Shown: positions 36,068-46,524, numbered from the stretch's first letter. The stretch is 64,000 bases of DNA from Marinomonas sp. CT5 (GCF_018336975.1 NZ_CP025572.1:1395810-1459809), one strand, 5' to 3'. The notes: generated by a model from the sequence alone, not told the origin. A program made the numbers and translations.

Positions 36068-38743
36068 TTAACGATTCTCTTGCATGTTGGTTTGCGAATG
36101 AATAAGTTTTTCTAACAAAGCTTCCGCGTTTTGCAAACGTTGCTCTGTGGACGCAATTTCTTCATTTATGCTGTCCGCTTCTTCTGGAGAGCTTTGTAAG
36201 CGTTTATTCAATTTATTAATTTGTGCCTTTGCTAACGCAACGGCGATTTTTTCTTTTTTGATCTGATTCGCCAAATCCATTTCTGGCTCAGCTTTGGCTT
36301 CATTCGCAGATTCTTTGGCTGCGGATTGAGCCGGCTCAGCTTGTTCTGTCTCTTGTTCAAGAGCAGCAAGCTTTTGCTGTGCTTCGATCAGCTTTTTAGG
36401 CCATTCAGACTCGGCTATTTCCGCTTCGCTTTTGCCTTGATCTTTTAAAAGCTGAATGTTCTTTTCGGCTTTTTTAATGCCCGCTTTGGCAATGGCAAGG
36501 TCGATTTTACGCTTTTTAGCGGCTTCAGCATCCTGATCATTTGCGACGGGGGCGGCTTTTGCAGCAACGTCTGTTTTTGCGGTAATGGCATCAGGATTCG
36601 CTAAGGCTTTTTCCAGCTCATCTGCTCGTTGTTGCGCATCATGAAGCTGTTGGCGAATGGCCTCAATTTCAGGTGCTTGAATCTCTTCGGCCTTTTTCAG
36701 TGCTTTCTCGACTTTTTTCACCGCCGCTTTCGCGATGGCGGCATCGATTTTTAACTTTTTCAGTTCATCGCTTGCGGCCGCTTTTGGTTCTGGCGTTGCA
36801 GCATTGGATGTTGCTGTTGCACCCAGCTTGCTTACCGTCTCTTGTGCTGCTTTTAGATCGGCTTCAAACGTTGTGATCTTGTCTTTTAATTCCTGATCAT
36901 CGGGCGTTTCTGTCAGTTGCTTGTGCAGCTTCTTAAGTTTCACACCAATTAAGGCGACATCGACCTTGGCTTTCTTTAACTCGTCATTGGCTGGCGCTGC
37001 ATTTTGTTTAGCGGCTGTGTCAGCGACACTTGCCGGAGCAGCAGTCGGTATCTTGCTTAGTTGATCTTCTAATGATGCCAACGCTTTTTCTTGATCCGTC
37101 ACTTGCAGTTGCAGGCTATTAATGTCTTCAAGGTGTTCATTTTCTTGTGCTTCAAGCAACTGTTTTTGCAGTTTCTTCAGCTTAGATTTAGCAATGGCGA
37201 TATCGACTTTGAGCTTTTTCGATTCGTCACTGGCAGGCGCAGCAGCAGTCGGAGCCGCCGTTGCTGGTGTGGTTTTTTTCGTATCAGCCGTTTTGCTTGG
37301 GGCGGCTTTTTGACGAGCAAGACGTTTCGCTTCTTTCTCTGCGGCTTCCGCTTCTTGACGGGCTTTACGAGCTTCAAAACGTTGTTTCGCCAAATCGGAT
37401 TTCACATTGGCTTCACGAGCTTCACGAATACTGCTCTTAGAGTGGCGGTAATATTGCACTAATGGAATGCTGCTTGGGCAGACATAAGAACAAGCACCAC
37501 ATTCGATGCAATCAAATAAGTTGTGGTGTTCGGCTTTTTCAAACTCTTGGCTTTTACTGAACCACAATAATTGCTGAGGCAATAGGCTTGCAGGGCAGGC
37601 TTGCTCACACATGCCGCAACGAATACACGCTTGTTCTGGCGCTGGTGGTGGGAGCTCTTTTTTGCTCGCCGCTAGGATACAGTTGCTGGTTTTGACGATT
37701 GGCACAGCAGCTGAGTCTAGGGTGTAACCCATCATTGGCCCACCCATGATTAAGCGGCTCATTTTTTTAGGCTCGGAATCCGCGTATTTCAACAAATGCT
37801 CAACAGGCGTACCCAGTAAAACTTCGACGTTTTGTGGGCTTTTAAGTGCGTCACCTGTCAAAGTAGTAAAGCGAGATATTAGTGGCTTGCCTAATGATAT
37901 GGCGTCGTATACGGCAACACAGGTGCCGACGTTTTGGCATAAAACACCAATGTCCGCAGGGTACTGCCCACTTGGTACTTCTTTACCGGTTAACAGCTGG
38001 ATTAGCTGTTTTTCACCGCCAGAAGGGTACTTAGTTGGCACCACGGCAATTTGTATCTTGCTGTTGTGCTGGGTAAGTAAGGTTTTTAATGCCGCAATGG
38101 CCGTTGGCTTGTTGTCTTCGATACCAATAATGACATTTTCGGCCTCAACAAGATGTTGCAACATTTCGATGCCTAACACGAGCTCGAGGGTTTTTTCTCG
38201 AATCAACATGTCATCGGCTGTGATGTAGGGTTCGCATTCCGCAGCGTTAATAATGAAGTGTGTCAGCGGGTTCTTATGCGCACCTTGCAGTTTTACTTGA
38301 GTCGGAAAGCCCGCGCCACCCATGCCGACAATGCCCATTTCAGACAAAAATGCCAATACATCGGTTTTACTGATTTCTTGCCAGTTACTTAATGGCGTTA
38401 GCTCGCCCCAAGTATCTTGTCCATCGGGTTTTAGCACAATGCATAGGTCACTCAAACCCGAAGGGTGAGCAATAAGACGTTCTTCAATGGCGCTGATGGT
38501 GCCAGAAGTCGGAGCGTGTAAAAAGCTACTCAAAAAGCCATTGTTGATGGCGATAGTTTGGCCTTTTAATACTTTGTCACCCACTTTGACTAAGGGGCGA
38601 GAGCTTTGACCAATGTGCTGACCAAGTGGCAAAATTAGCTCGCTAGGTAAACTTGGTCGACCCAAAGGCAATTGCAGTGATTGGGCTTTGTTTTCTGGTG
38701 GGTGGATGCCGCCATGAAAAGAGAAAATGTTTGCTGTTTGCAT
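36068..38743 (-). CDS. rsxC: Electron transport complex subunit RsxC/RnfC with long repeat tail
   Basis: This is an 891-residue subunit carrying the NADH and FMN binding region and two [4Fe-4S] motifs, CIRCGMCEQACP and CIECGACSYVCP. The N-terminal 430 residues are the usual RnfC core. The C-terminal roughly 440 residues form a charged, alanine-rich region with five copies of a module of the type K-x-D-x-A-I-A-K-x-x-L-K-K-x-x-K-x-L, separated by A/P/T-rich linkers. Such tails occur in gammaproteobacterial RnfC but vary in length. Its ATG overlaps the rsxB stop by one base. Confidence 0.96.
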   Translation of the reverse strand: MQTANIFSFHGGIHPPENKAQSLQLPLGRPSLPSELILPLGQHIGQSSRPLVKVGDKVLKGQTIAINNGFLSSFLHAPTSGTISAIEERLIAHPSGLSDLCIVLKPDGQDTWGELTPLSNWQEISKTDVLAFLSEMGIVGMGGAGFPTQVKLQGAHKNPLTHFIINAAECEPYITADDMLIREKTLELVLGIEMLQHLVEAENVIIGIEDNKPTAIAALKTLLTQHNSKIQIAVVPTKYPSGGEKQLIQLLTGKEVPSGQYPADIGVLCQNVGTCVAVYDAISLGKPLISRFTTLTGDALKSPQNVEVLLGTPVEHLLKYADSEPKKMSRLIMGGPMMGYTLDSAAVPIVKTSNCILAASKKELPPPAPEQACIRCGMCEQACPASLLPQQLLWFSKSQEFEKAEHHNLFDCIECGACSYVCPSSIPLVQYYRHSKSSIREAREANVKSDLAKQRFEARKARQEAEAAEKEAKRLARQKAAPSKTADTKKTTPATAAPTAAAPASDESKKLKVDIAIAKSKLKKLQKQLLEAQENEHLEDINSLQLQVTDQEKALASLEDQLSKIPTAAPASVADTAAKQNAAPANDELKKAKVDVALIGVKLKKLHKQLTETPDDQELKDKITTFEADLKAAQETVSKLGATATSNAATPEPKAAASDELKKLKIDAAIAKAAVKKVEKALKKAEEIQAPEIEAIRQQLHDAQQRADELEKALANPDAITAKTDVAAKAAPVANDQDAEAAKKRKIDLAIAKAGIKKAEKNIQLLKDQGKSEAEIAESEWPKKLIEAQQKLAALEQETEQAEPAQSAAKESANEAKAEPEMDLANQIKKEKIAVALAKAQINKLNKRLQSSPEEADSINEEIASTEQRLQNAEALLEKLIHSQTNMQENR

Positions 38744-39339
38744 TAGTGCACCCCCTCCGCTTGGCGGTCGGTGGCAATAATATTAAGCGAGGTTGCCGCG
38801 ATACCTTGCGGTTTGTCCCAAGACCAAGTTTTTGCTGTCACGCCGACTTCTACCATATCAATACAATCTACTGGGCAAGGCTCAACACAAAGGTCACAAC
38901 CTGTGCATTCATCTGCAATTACCGTGTGCATTTGTTTTGCTGCACCTAAGATCGCATCGACAGGGCATGCCTGAATACACTTGGTACAGCCGATACATTC
39001 ATCTTCACGAATCACAGCAACACGTTTCGCACTTTCTGTACCGTGATCGCCGTCTAATGGAACGGCTTCCACGTCCAATAAATCGGCTAAGGCTTGAATA
39101 GTGGCTTGGCCGCCTGGTGGACAATGGTTAATGGCTTCGCCATTGGCGATGGCTTCGGCATAAGGGCGGCAGCCTGGGTGACCACATTGACCACATTGGG
39201 TTTGCGGTAGCAGGGCGTCGATTTGGTCAACGATAGGGTCGCCTTCCACATGGAATCGCACATTGGCGTAACCCAGAATCGCACCAAAAATAAGGGATAA
39301 AAGAACCAGAATTCCAATGGCAAGTAAAACAGTAAACAT
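38743..39339 (-). CDS. rsxB: Electron transport complex subunit RsxB/RnfB
   Basis: This is a 198-residue iron-sulfur protein. It has an N-terminal membrane anchor (residues 1-25), a cysteine motif [16 protein letters not shown], and two ferredoxin-type [4Fe-4S] motifs, [12 protein letters not shown] and [12 protein letters not shown]. It is the electron entry subunit of the complex. It lies 9 bases after rsxA. Confidence 0.97.
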   Translation of the reverse strand: MFTVLLAIGILVLLSLIFGAILGYANVRFHVEGDPIVDQIDALLPQTQCGQCGHPGCRPYAEAIANGEAINHCPPGGQATIQALADLLDVEAVPLDGDHGTESAKRVAVIREDECIGCTKCIQACPVDAILGAAKQMHTVIADECTGCDLCVEPCPVDCIDMVEVGVTAKTWSWDKPQGIAATSLNIIATDRQAEGVH

Positions 39340-39348
39340 CGTTGGCTC

Positions 39349-39930
39349 CTAAATCTGCACAAGGGCGGTGAAGCCCATGAAAGCAAGAGCCATCAGGCCT
39401 GCGGTAATCATACCGATAGCAGAACCTTTAAATACCGTCGGTACGTCAGCAACGTTGATGCGTTCACGCATGGCTGAGAACAGAATCAATACGAAAGAGA
39501 AACCGACAGCAGCACCAAAACCGTAAAGTATGGATTCAACGAAACCGTTCTGTTTGCTGATGTTTTGTAGCGCCACACCCAAAACGGCGCAGTTCGTGGT
39601 GATCAAAGGTAAGAAGATACCTAGCACGCGATAAAGTAGCGGACTGGTTTTATGAACCACCATTTCGGTGAACTGTACCACCACAGCAATCACCAAAATA
39701 AAGGAAATGGTTTGTAGGTATTCAAGACCAAATGGCTGAAGTATGTAGGTATAAGTGAGATAGCTACATAGGCTCGATAGAGTCAAAACAAAGGTCGTGG
39801 CCATTGCCATACCAATAGAGGTTTCTAGTTTCCCAGACACCCCCATAAAAGGACATAGACCCAAAAACTGTACCAATACAAAGTTATTAACCAGAATGGT
39901 ACTGACTAGTATCAGGAGATATTCAGTCAT
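39349..39930 (-). CDS. rsxA: Electron transport complex subunit RsxA/RnfA
   Basis: This is a 193-residue membrane protein with six helices, related to NqrE and Rsx[19 protein letters not shown] and [14 protein letters not shown] are conserved segments whose cysteines bind the intramembrane [2Fe-2S] cluster. It is the first gene of the rsxABCDGE-nth operon. Confidence 0.97.
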   Translation of the reverse strand: MTEYLLILVSTILVNNFVLVQFLGLCPFMGVSGKLETSIGMAMATTFVLTLSSLCSYLTYTYILQPFGLEYLQTISFILVIAVVVQFTEMVVHKTSPLLYRVLGIFLPLITTNCAVLGVALQNISKQNGFVESILYGFGAAVGFSFVLILFSAMRERINVADVPTVFKGSAIGMITAGLMALAFMGFTALVQI

Positions 39931-40270
39931 TTCTCTTCCAATAATAGGAGATCGTTAACGGCTGCGGCGCTTGCGGCATCGTGGCGGAGATCTCATAAGA
40001 ATTAAGTTCGTTGATTTTCGATACTTTTGGCAAAAGTATCTGTGAGCGTAACTATACCAATCTACTTATAACTAACAAGACTAAAGCTTTAGTATTTCTA
40101 GTCCGATTTAGTATATAGGTAATAAGTTACGCTTATATAAGTTCGATTTATGTTTCTTTATTAATGCCAATGCCCACCTTATTAATAATGTTTCTTATTA
40201 ACTCGGGTGAGCATTGGTTTTTTACTGCGTTTTTTTAGAGCTTAAAGAGGAAATAAGCCCTAATGCATGA
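39931..40270. other. Intergenic region between metG and the rsx operon
   Basis: This 340-base AT-rich stretch should hold the rsxA promoter. An imperfect inverted repeat (CCAATGCCCACC at 40168-40179 with GGGTGAGCATTGG at 40205-40217) is followed on the plus strand by TTTTTT. Its orientation does not suit metG, so its role is unclear. Confidence 0.5.
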
Positions 40271-42322
40271 TTACATCACGCGTTGGCCAGGTTTAGCGCC
40301 AGCATGAGGTTCTAGTAGGTAAATTTCTTCACCACCAGGGCCTGCGGCTAAAACCATACCTTCTGACATGCCAAACTTCATTTTGCGAGGTGCAAGGTTC
40401 GCTACCATGACAGTGTGTTTGCCTTCTAAGTCTTCTGGCTTATAAGCTGACTTAATACCAGAGAACACAGTGCGAGTTTCGCCGCCTATGTCCAAGGTCA
40501 GTTTTAGTAGTTTATTGGCTTTTTCTACGTGCTCGGCTTTGACGATCAAAGCAATACGCAAATCCACTTTGGCGAAGTCATCGAAATTGATTTCAGCTTC
40601 AAGAGGTTCTTTGCTCAATTCAGTTTCAACTTGTTTTGGTGCGGCGGCTTCTTTCGCTGCGGCTTCTGCTGCTGCTTCTTGTTTGCCTTCTTCAATGATG
40701 GCATCGATCTGCGCTTGTTCAATACGGCCCATTAGCGGCTTGAATTTGTTCACTGTTTTGCCAAACAACAATTCGCTGCGGTTATCCCATGTTAGTTCTT
40801 TGTCAAGGAAGGCCTCGGCGTCGGTCACTAGGTTCGGCATAACCGGTTTCAAGTAGGTCGCCAAAATGCTGAACAGGTTCAGCGCAACGGTACATACGTC
40901 TTGAACTTTAGGTAGGGTCGCTTCGTCTTTTGCTAATACCCAAGGCGCTTGCTCGGCAATGTATTCGTTCGCCACGTCCGCAAGGCGCATGATTTCACGA
41001 ATCGCCTTACCGTATTCACGACCTTCAAAGTGTTCTGCAATCAAGTCGCCCGCGTCGATGAAAGATTGAATCATCTCGGCTTCGCTTATGTCACTTGCCA
41101 ATTGTCCATCGAATTTCTTGTTGATGAAGCTAGCCGTACGGCTGGCAATGTTGACGACTTTACCCACAATGTCTGAGTTCACGCGTTGAAGGAAATCCCC
41201 TAGGCTAAGGTCGATATCGTCAACACGGGAGTTAAGCTTGGCTGCATAGTAGTAACGCAAGTATTGTGGGTCCAAATGCTTCAGATAAGTACGCGCTTTA
41301 ATAAAAGTACCGCGCGATTTAGACATTTTTTCGCCATCAACCGTAACATAGCCGTGTGCATTGACCGCGGTTGGTGTGCGGTAACCAGCGCAATCCAACA
41401 TGGCAGGCCAGAACAAAGCGTGGAAGTTGATAATGTCTTTACCAATGAAGTGATAAAGCTCTGCATCGGAATCTTTCGCCCAGTAGTCATCAAATTCCAA
41501 ACCTTCGGTACGATCACAAAGGTTTTTGAAGCTCGCCATATAACCAATAGGAGCATCTAGCCACACATAGAAATATTTACCTGGTGCATCTGGAATTTCA
41601 AAACCAAAGTAAGGCGCGTCACGGCTGATGTCCCATTCTTTCAGGCCAGAGTCCAACCATTCAGATAGCTTGTTCGCGACTTGATCTTGTAACGTACCAC
41701 TGCGAGTCCACTTTGCTAGGAAGTCTTGGAAATCAGGCAGTTTGAAGAAGTAGTGTTCTGAATCTTTTTCGATCGGAGTCGCGCCAGAATAAACAGAACG
41801 CGGATTGATCATTTCCATCGGCGTGTAAGTGGCAGAACAGACTTCACAGTTATCACCGTATTGATCTTCTGCTTTACATTTTGGGCATGTTCCCTTGATG
41901 AAACGGTCTGCAAGGAACATTTCTTTTTCAGGGTCGTACGCCTGCACGATAGAACGCACAGCGATCTTGCCATTGTCGCGCAATGCTTTGTAGATGCTGT
42001 TAGAAAACTCACGGTTCTCTTCTGAGTGAGTCGAGTAATAGTTGTCGTAACCGATCAGGAAGTCGTTAAAGTCCGCCATGTGCTCTTGGCGAACGCCATC
42101 GATCAACTCTTCTGAGGTGATGCCGTTTTGCGCGGCTTTGATCATGATCGCCGTGCCGTGTGCATCATCTGCGCATACCGCAGTACAAAGATGGCCGCGC
42201 ATTTTTTGAAAACGCACCCAGATATCGGTTTGGATGTGCTCCAGCATGTGCCCTAAATGGATAGAACCATTGGCATAAGGAAGGGCGCTGGTGACTAAAA
42301 TTTTGCGTTGCGTTTGTGCCAT
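40271..42322 (-). CDS. metG: Methionyl-tRNA synthetase
   Basis: This is a class I synthetase of 683 residues from the preferred start ([19 protein letters not shown]); an in-frame ATG at 42367 would add 15 non-conserved residues. HIGH appears as HLGH and KMSKS is exact. A zinc knuckle CPKC..CEVC is present in the connective domain. The C-terminal 110 residues ([13 protein letters not shown] to the end) form the EMAP/tRNA-binding domain. An alanine- and glutamate-rich linker precedes it. Transcribed divergently from apbC. Confidence 0.97.
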   Translation of the reverse strand: MAQTQRKILVTSALPYANGSIHLGHMLEHIQTDIWVRFQKMRGHLCTAVCADDAHGTAIMIKAAQNGITSEELIDGVRQEHMADFNDFLIGYDNYYSTHSEENREFSNSIYKALRDNGKIAVRSIVQAYDPEKEMFLADRFIKGTCPKCKAEDQYGDNCEVCSATYTPMEMINPRSVYSGATPIEKDSEHYFFKLPDFQDFLAKWTRSGTLQDQVANKLSEWLDSGLKEWDISRDAPYFGFEIPDAPGKYFYVWLDAPIGYMASFKNLCDRTEGLEFDDYWAKDSDAELYHFIGKDIINFHALFWPAMLDCAGYRTPTAVNAHGYVTVDGEKMSKSRGTFIKARTYLKHLDPQYLRYYYAAKLNSRVDDIDLSLGDFLQRVNSDIVGKVVNIASRTASFINKKFDGQLASDISEAEMIQSFIDAGDLIAEHFEGREYGKAIREIMRLADVANEYIAEQAPWVLAKDEATLPKVQDVCTVALNLFSILATYLKPVMPNLVTDAEAFLDKELTWDNRSELLFGKTVNKFKPLMGRIEQAQIDAIIEEGKQEAAAEAAAKEAAAPKQVETELSKEPLEAEINFDDFAKVDLRIALIVKAEHVEKANKLLKLTLDIGGETRTVFSGIKSAYKPEDLEGKHTVMVANLAPRKMKFGMSEGMVLAAGPGGEEIYLLEPHAGAKPGQRVM

Positions 42323-42610
42323 TTTTGATAAGCCTGCTGGATTAAAAAAGGTCGGGTATTCTATCAATAATTAGGCGCAGATGACGAATAAATAAAGCAC
42401 CTAAAGGATAGAGAGTATAAGAAAAGCGACATTATAAGACCCTATCTCCCATGTGCAAGGGTTAGACTCTATTCTAAGCTCACTTCTAGGCTTGCTTTTC
42501 TGTAATTTGTCCCCACATTTGGCACAAGATAAACTAAACACGTTTTAAGAGATCGTTGAGCGATGTTACGAGCGACGGTGTCTTTATTTTCCGCCTTACA
42601 AGGATCCCCT

Positions 42611-43693
42611 ATGCTAACAGATGCCCAACTACAGGCGACTTTAGAAACCCTCATTGATGACAACTCCGGTCAGCCTTATGGTGCCGTATGGAATGTAGTG
42701 AGTGATGACAGCCGCGTTCATGTCACTTTGACGCTCGGTTACCCAGCACAGAAACAACAAGCGGCATTGGAAGCTAAAATTAAAACCTTAATGGCAGAGG
42801 ATCGCGACTTGGTGCTAGACATCGACTTTAAGGTCGAAAGCCAAGCCACTCAAGGTAACATTGCCGGTTTAAAAGGGGTAAAAAACATCATCGCGGTGGC
42901 CTCTGGCAAAGGTGGTGTGGGCAAATCTACCACGACAGTTAACCTTGCGTTGGCTATGGCAAAAGAGGGCGCTCGGGTAGGCATCTTAGATGCTGATATC
43001 TATGGCCCAAGCCAAGGCATGTTGCTAGGCTTCCCAGAAGATACGCGTCCGCAAGTACGTGAAGACAAATTCTTTGTGCCACCAAGCGCCTTTGGTGTGC
43101 AAGTCATGTCGATGGCGTTTCTAACCACCAAAGACACACCCGTTGCATGGCGTGGACCTATGGTCACTGGCGCTTTGATGCAGATCTTGACGCAAACCGA
43201 TTGGAATGACCTTGATTATTTGTTCATTGATATGCCACCGGGTACAGGCGATATTCAGCTAACACTGGCGCAAAAAGTGCCGGTAGCGGGCTCTGTTATT
43301 GTGACGACACCGCAAGACATCGCCTTATTGGATGCGCGCCGCGGTATTGAAATGTTCAACAAGGTAAAAATTCCTGTGTTGGGCGTAGTAGAAAACATGT
43401 CGACCCATATTTGTTCTAACTGTGGTCATCATGAAGCCATCTTTGGTGACGAAGGCGGTGCTAGCCTTGCAAAAGAATATAACGTCAACGTATTAGGTAA
43501 ATTGCCACTGAGTCTAGCCATTCGTGAGCAAAGCGATGCAGGCCGTCCAATCGTGGTAAATGCACCAGAAAGTGATACGGCAGGCATTTATCAGTCGATT
43601 GCACGCAAGCTTGGTGCTACCCTTGCATCCAAACAAGGCTCTGGACTAGGTGAGCAATTTGCCATGCCGACTATTAGCATGAGCGACGATTAA
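42611..43693 (+). CDS. apbC: Iron-sulfur cluster carrier protein ApbC/Mrp
   Basis: This is a 360-residue P-loop protein that binds and transfers Fe-S clusters. A DUF59/MIP18-like N-terminal domain is followed by the deviant Walker A motif ASGKGGVGKSTT and the cluster-binding pair CSNCGHHEAIFG. The ATG at 42611 is chosen because AAGGA lies 5-10 bases ahead of it; an upstream ATG at 42563 lacks such a site. The metG/apbC divergent pair is common in gammaproteobacteria. Confidence 0.95.
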   Translation: MLTDAQLQATLETLIDDNSGQPYGAVWNVVSDDSRVHVTLTLGYPAQKQQAALEAKIKTLMAEDRDLVLDIDFKVESQATQGNIAGLKGVKNIIAVASGKGGVGKSTTTVNLALAMAKEGARVGILDADIYGPSQGMLLGFPEDTRPQVREDKFFVPPSAFGVQVMSMAFLTTKDTPVAWRGPMVTGALMQILTQTDWNDLDYLFIDMPPGTGDIQLTLAQKVPVAGSVIVTTPQDIALLDARRGIEMFNKVKIPVLGVVENMSTHICSNCGHHEAIFGDEGGASLAKEYNVNVLGKLPLSLAIREQSDAGRPIVVNAPESDTAGIYQSIARKLGATLASKQGSGLGEQFAMPTISMSDD

Positions 43694-43740
43694 AAAAACA
43701 GCCTAATCAGAGCGATTAAATAGAAAATTGAGGAAAAGAA

Positions 43741-44325
43741 ATGCGTTTGTGTGACCGAGATATCATCAAAGCCCTAGACGAAGGTTCCATAGTAATTGAA
43801 CCGCGCCCTGATAACAGCGTGATTAGTGGTGTGTCCGTTGATTTACGATTGGGCAACTCGTTTCGTGTTTTCCAAGGTCACCCTGCGCCTTACCTTGATC
43901 TAAGCAGCTCAAAAGCCGACCTTAGCAAAGTTATTGAATCTGTCATGAGTGAAGAAATACTGGTCGACGACGGCAAGCCTTTCTTCATTCATCCTGGGGA
44001 GTTAGTACTCGGTGTCACCAAAGAATCGGTCACCGTACCTGATAACCTAGTTGGCTGGCTCGATGGTCGCTCTTCCTTGGCGCGCCTTGGCTTAATGGTC
44101 CACGTCACCGCACACCGAATCGACCCAGGTTGGAGCGGCGGTATCGTTCTAGAATTCCTTAACGGTGGCAAACTGCCCATCGCCCTAAGCCCAGGCATGA
44201 CCATCGGCGCCATCAACTTTGAAACCATGTCGGGTTCGGCGGAACGTCCTTACAACAAACGTGATAACGCTAAGTATAAAGACCAGACCTCCGCGGTTGG
44301 TAGCCGGATTTCCGGCGAGAATTAG
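43741..44325 (+). CDS. dcd: dCTP deaminase
   Basis: This is a 194-residue enzyme that converts dCTP to dUTP for thymidylate synthesis. [11 protein letters not shown] and [19 protein letters not shown] carry the conserved binding and catalytic residues, including the glutamate in LEF. It has normal length. It follows apbC after 47 bases with a GAGGAAAAG ribosome site, so co-transcription is likely. Confidence 0.97.
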   Translation: MRLCDRDIIKALDEGSIVIEPRPDNSVISGVSVDLRLGNSFRVFQGHPAPYLDLSSSKADLSKVIESVMSEEILVDDGKPFFIHPGELVLGVTKESVTVPDNLVGWLDGRSSLARLGLMVHVTAHRIDPGWSGGIVLEFLNGGKLPIALSPGMTIGAINFETMSGSAERPYNKRDNAKYKDQTSAVGSRISGEN

Positions 44326-44353
44326 TTTTTAATTGCAAATTGCCTTATTGGGT

Positions 44354-44374
44354 AAAGGGGTCGAACCCCTTTTT
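44354..44374 (+). terminator. Terminator of the apbC-dcd unit
   Basis: AAAGGGG pairs with CCCCTTT over a five-base loop and runs into TTTT. It lies 28 bases after the dcd stop. A second hairpin (AGCCCTTT / AAAGGGCT, 44401-44420) follows. Confidence 0.75.
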
Positions 44375-44448
44375 AACCCCAAGGTATTTCAAATATTAAA
44401 AGCCCTTTCTAAAAAGGGCTATGACTCCTTGGTTATAGTCTAATCAAG

Positions 44449-45040
44449 TTCCATTCAAACGCTTTGTATTCCCAACCTTTATTCCGCTCTGCTGAGCGGG
44501 TAACTTTTTGCAAGCGCCCAAAAAGTAACCAAAAATTCGCTTTATCGGGCTATCGCCCAAACGTCTCATTTACTTTGTTTAAGATTGGTCTAGCAGGACG
44601 ATTTTTACCGTAAGGCATAGATTGGTTTTGTTGGTGGAGGGAAAGGTATTTTTAACTGACCCTGAAACTCCATAGGGTCGCGCAACTTCGTCGCGTCGAA
44701 CTGGCTTCTTCTGAAATGAAAGTCAAAACGCAATTTATGAGTGGATATATAATCTATTTTTGAGATGAAGGTATTTTTGCTCGTTTCACCACTTTAAATA
44801 AACCAGTTGTACGCGTTTTGTGCTGGAGGTAGGTAAGAAAGTCCTCTAATATCAATGAATAAGGATTCATAGGGTAGAAATAACGCGCTGTGGATAAAAG
44901 GAATAACACGCATGCTCGTTTTTCTAGTTTTCACTTTTGTGAATAGCTTTATAAAACTTTTATTATTCAATTGTTTATAAGGTTTTTTTAGATGGTTTTG
45001 AAATTGACTAAACGTGCATGCGCATTATTAAAATGTTATG
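44449..45040 (+). repeat. Leader repeat, copy A (modules 1 and 2), ahead of the parA cassette
   Basis: This non-coding repeat is about 590 bases long and shared with 62336-62941 nearly end to end; its second part is also shared with 49515-49960. Module 1 (44449-44700) contains hairpins at 44484-44499 (CCGCTC-TGCT-GAGCGG), 44503-44526, 44547-44558 (GGGC-TATC-GCCC), 44658-44679 and 44679-44695. Module 2 runs to GTTATG at 45035-45040, where similarity between copies ends. CGCATGCTCGTTT and AAACGTGCATGCG within module 2 can pair, an attC-like feature. TTGACT and TATTAA spaced by 16 bases (45004-45031) could be a promoter facing the cassette. Confidence 0.8.
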
Positions 45041-45083
45041 TATCTCGGCCATATAATTAAGTTTCGGTACAATTAAAGGAGTA

Positions 45084-46013
45084 ATGATGAAAATAATATC
45101 AGTAATAAATTACAAAGGTGGTGTTGGTAAAACGACCGTTACGGCCAATATAGCTGCTGAATTAGCAAGAAGAAATAAAAGAGTGTTATTACTCGATATG
45201 GATGCTCAGGCCAGCTTAACTTTTTCTTTTATTAGCCCTGATTATTGGGACAAAAATCTGAAAGATACAAAAACAATAAAAAATTATTTTGATGCGATCA
45301 GCCAAGGCTTGGCTCCTCCATCATTATCTAGCTTAGTTGTTAGACCTGGAGTAAATAACGTACTGCAACAAATGGGTGCAACAGGTTTGGTTGACTTGAT
45401 TCCCTCTCACCTTGGTTTGATTAATGTAGATTTAGAGCTAGCTACATTACTTGGTGGTGCAAACATGAATCAAGCAAAACTAAATTATATTAAAGTCCAT
45501 GGTAAATTAAGAGATTCGATAGTTGAATATGCCTCTAACTTTTATGATGTGGTATTGATCGACTGCCCGCCTAACTTTAATATTGTTACCAAGAATGCGT
45601 TAATTGCGTCTGATCAAATATTGATACCAGCCAAGCCCGATTACCTTTCAACTCTAGGTATTGATTATTTGCATAGAAGTGTAGATCAATTAATTCGAGA
45701 ATTTAATGAATTCGCTTCTATGGATGTAACTGTTCCTCAATCTAGTCCAGCAATGTTGGGTGTTGTTTTTACAATGATACAAATATATTCAGGGGCACCA
45801 ATCGGATCTCAGCAACAGTTTATTACTCAAACGCAACGACTTGGTATACCTACTTTTTCTACATATTTCAGAGAAAATAAATCAATCTTTGCATCTGCTC
45901 CGCAAGATGGGATTCCCGTAACACTGCATGAATACAGCAGAGGGACTTACTCTGATGTAGTTTCAGAAATAAATTCATTTGTAGATGAATTTCAAAGAGC
46001 TACAGGTGTTTAA
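45084..46013 (+). CDS. ParA-family ATPase in a cassette
   Basis: This is a 309-residue ParA/MinD-type P-loop ATPase. The deviant Walker A is NYKGGVGKTT at residues 9-18, Walker A' is LLLDMDAQAS, and Walker B is VLIDCPPNF. PAKPDYLSTLGIDYL is typical of the family. AAAGGAG precedes tandem ATG codons. ParA proteins drive partition of DNA or positioning of cell components. It comes directly after leader copy A and pairs with a small gene rather than a ParB. A role in defence or cargo positioning is possible; function unknown. Confidence 0.85.
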   Translation: MMKIISVINYKGGVGKTTVTANIAAELARRNKRVLLLDMDAQASLTFSFISPDYWDKNLKDTKTIKNYFDAISQGLAPPSLSSLVVRPGVNNVLQQMGATGLVDLIPSHLGLINVDLELATLLGGANMNQAKLNYIKVHGKLRDSIVEYASNFYDVVLIDCPPNFNIVTKNALIASDQILIPAKPDYLSTLGIDYLHRSVDQLIREFNEFASMDVTVPQSSPAMLGVVFTMIQIYSGAPIGSQQQFITQTQRLGIPTFSTYFRENKSIFASAPQDGIPVTLHEYSRGTYSDVVSEINSFVDEFQRATGV

Positions 46014-46014
46014 A

Positions 46015-46410
46015 ATGAAAAATGAAAATATAATATCCAAATTTTTGATTGAGCTAGTTAAAGATCTTGAATCACTTTCAGAAAGTGATATCAAAAAACT
46101 TAACAGTGGAGAGTACTCCTTAGCATTAAAGGTGTTAAAGAAAAATCAATCGCAAGAAGGTAAACCTGAACTTGATACAAAAAAGGCAAATTTAGTGCTC
46201 GATGAGCTGAAAGCCTGTAATAGTCGTGATTCAGGATATGAAATCCTAAATAATAACTTTAAAAATAAAAATGAATTAGAGTGGTTTGCAAAACAGATTG
46301 ATATTTTTGTAATGAAGCAGGATAAGGTCGATAAAATTAGAGAAAAAATTATTGAAGGTACGGTAGGTGCCACATTGAGATCTAGTGCCATTCAAAGAAA
46401 CGATACATAA
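46015..46410 (+). CDS. Small partner protein of the ParA cassette
   Basis: This is a 131-residue protein, predicted helical and highly charged, with no recognised domain. The ATG at 46015 lies one base after the parA stop, so the two are translationally coupled. It takes the position of a ParB-like or adaptor protein but shows no ParB motif. The stop codon merges with the attC-like site that follows. Confidence 0.65.
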   Translation: MKNENIISKFLIELVKDLESLSESDIKKLNSGEYSLALKVLKKNQSQEGKPELDTKKANLVLDELKACNSRDSGYEILNNNFKNKNELEWFAKQIDIFVMKQDKVDKIREKIIEGTVGATLRSSAIQRNDT

Positions 46411-46510
46411 CAATCGCATCAAATCTGACGTCACAAGTCAGCCCGATTTTTGCAAAAAAAAAGCCGCAAAAATCGGTCCAACTTGCTCCGCAGTTTATGC
46501 GGGCGTTCTG
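46405..46510 (+). repeat. attC-like integron recombination site 1
   Basis: The site begins with ATAACAATCGCATCA and ends with TTTATGCGGGCGTTCTG, whose arms pair (CGCAT.AAA with TTTATGCG), as in Vibrio-type attC sites. An inner perfect 11-base stem (CCGATTTTTGC / GCAAAAATCGG, 46443-46453 and 46466-46476) is present. It lies between two unrelated plus-strand genes, as expected of cassettes. Confidence 0.75.
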
Positions 46511-46524
46511 TGTAAGGAGTAATA

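Noticed and set aside
40168..40217. Inverted repeat with a T run between metG and rsxA, considered as a metG terminator
   Set aside because: The T run is on the plus strand, whereas metG and rsx are on the minus strand; left as an unexplained repeat.
44449..45040. Leader repeat considered as a tyrosine-recombinase or transposase-derived miniature element (MITE)
   Set aside because: No terminal inverted repeats or target duplications were found, and one edge is fixed at GTTA in all copies; integron-type recombination explains this better, though a MITE origin of module 1 alone is not excluded.
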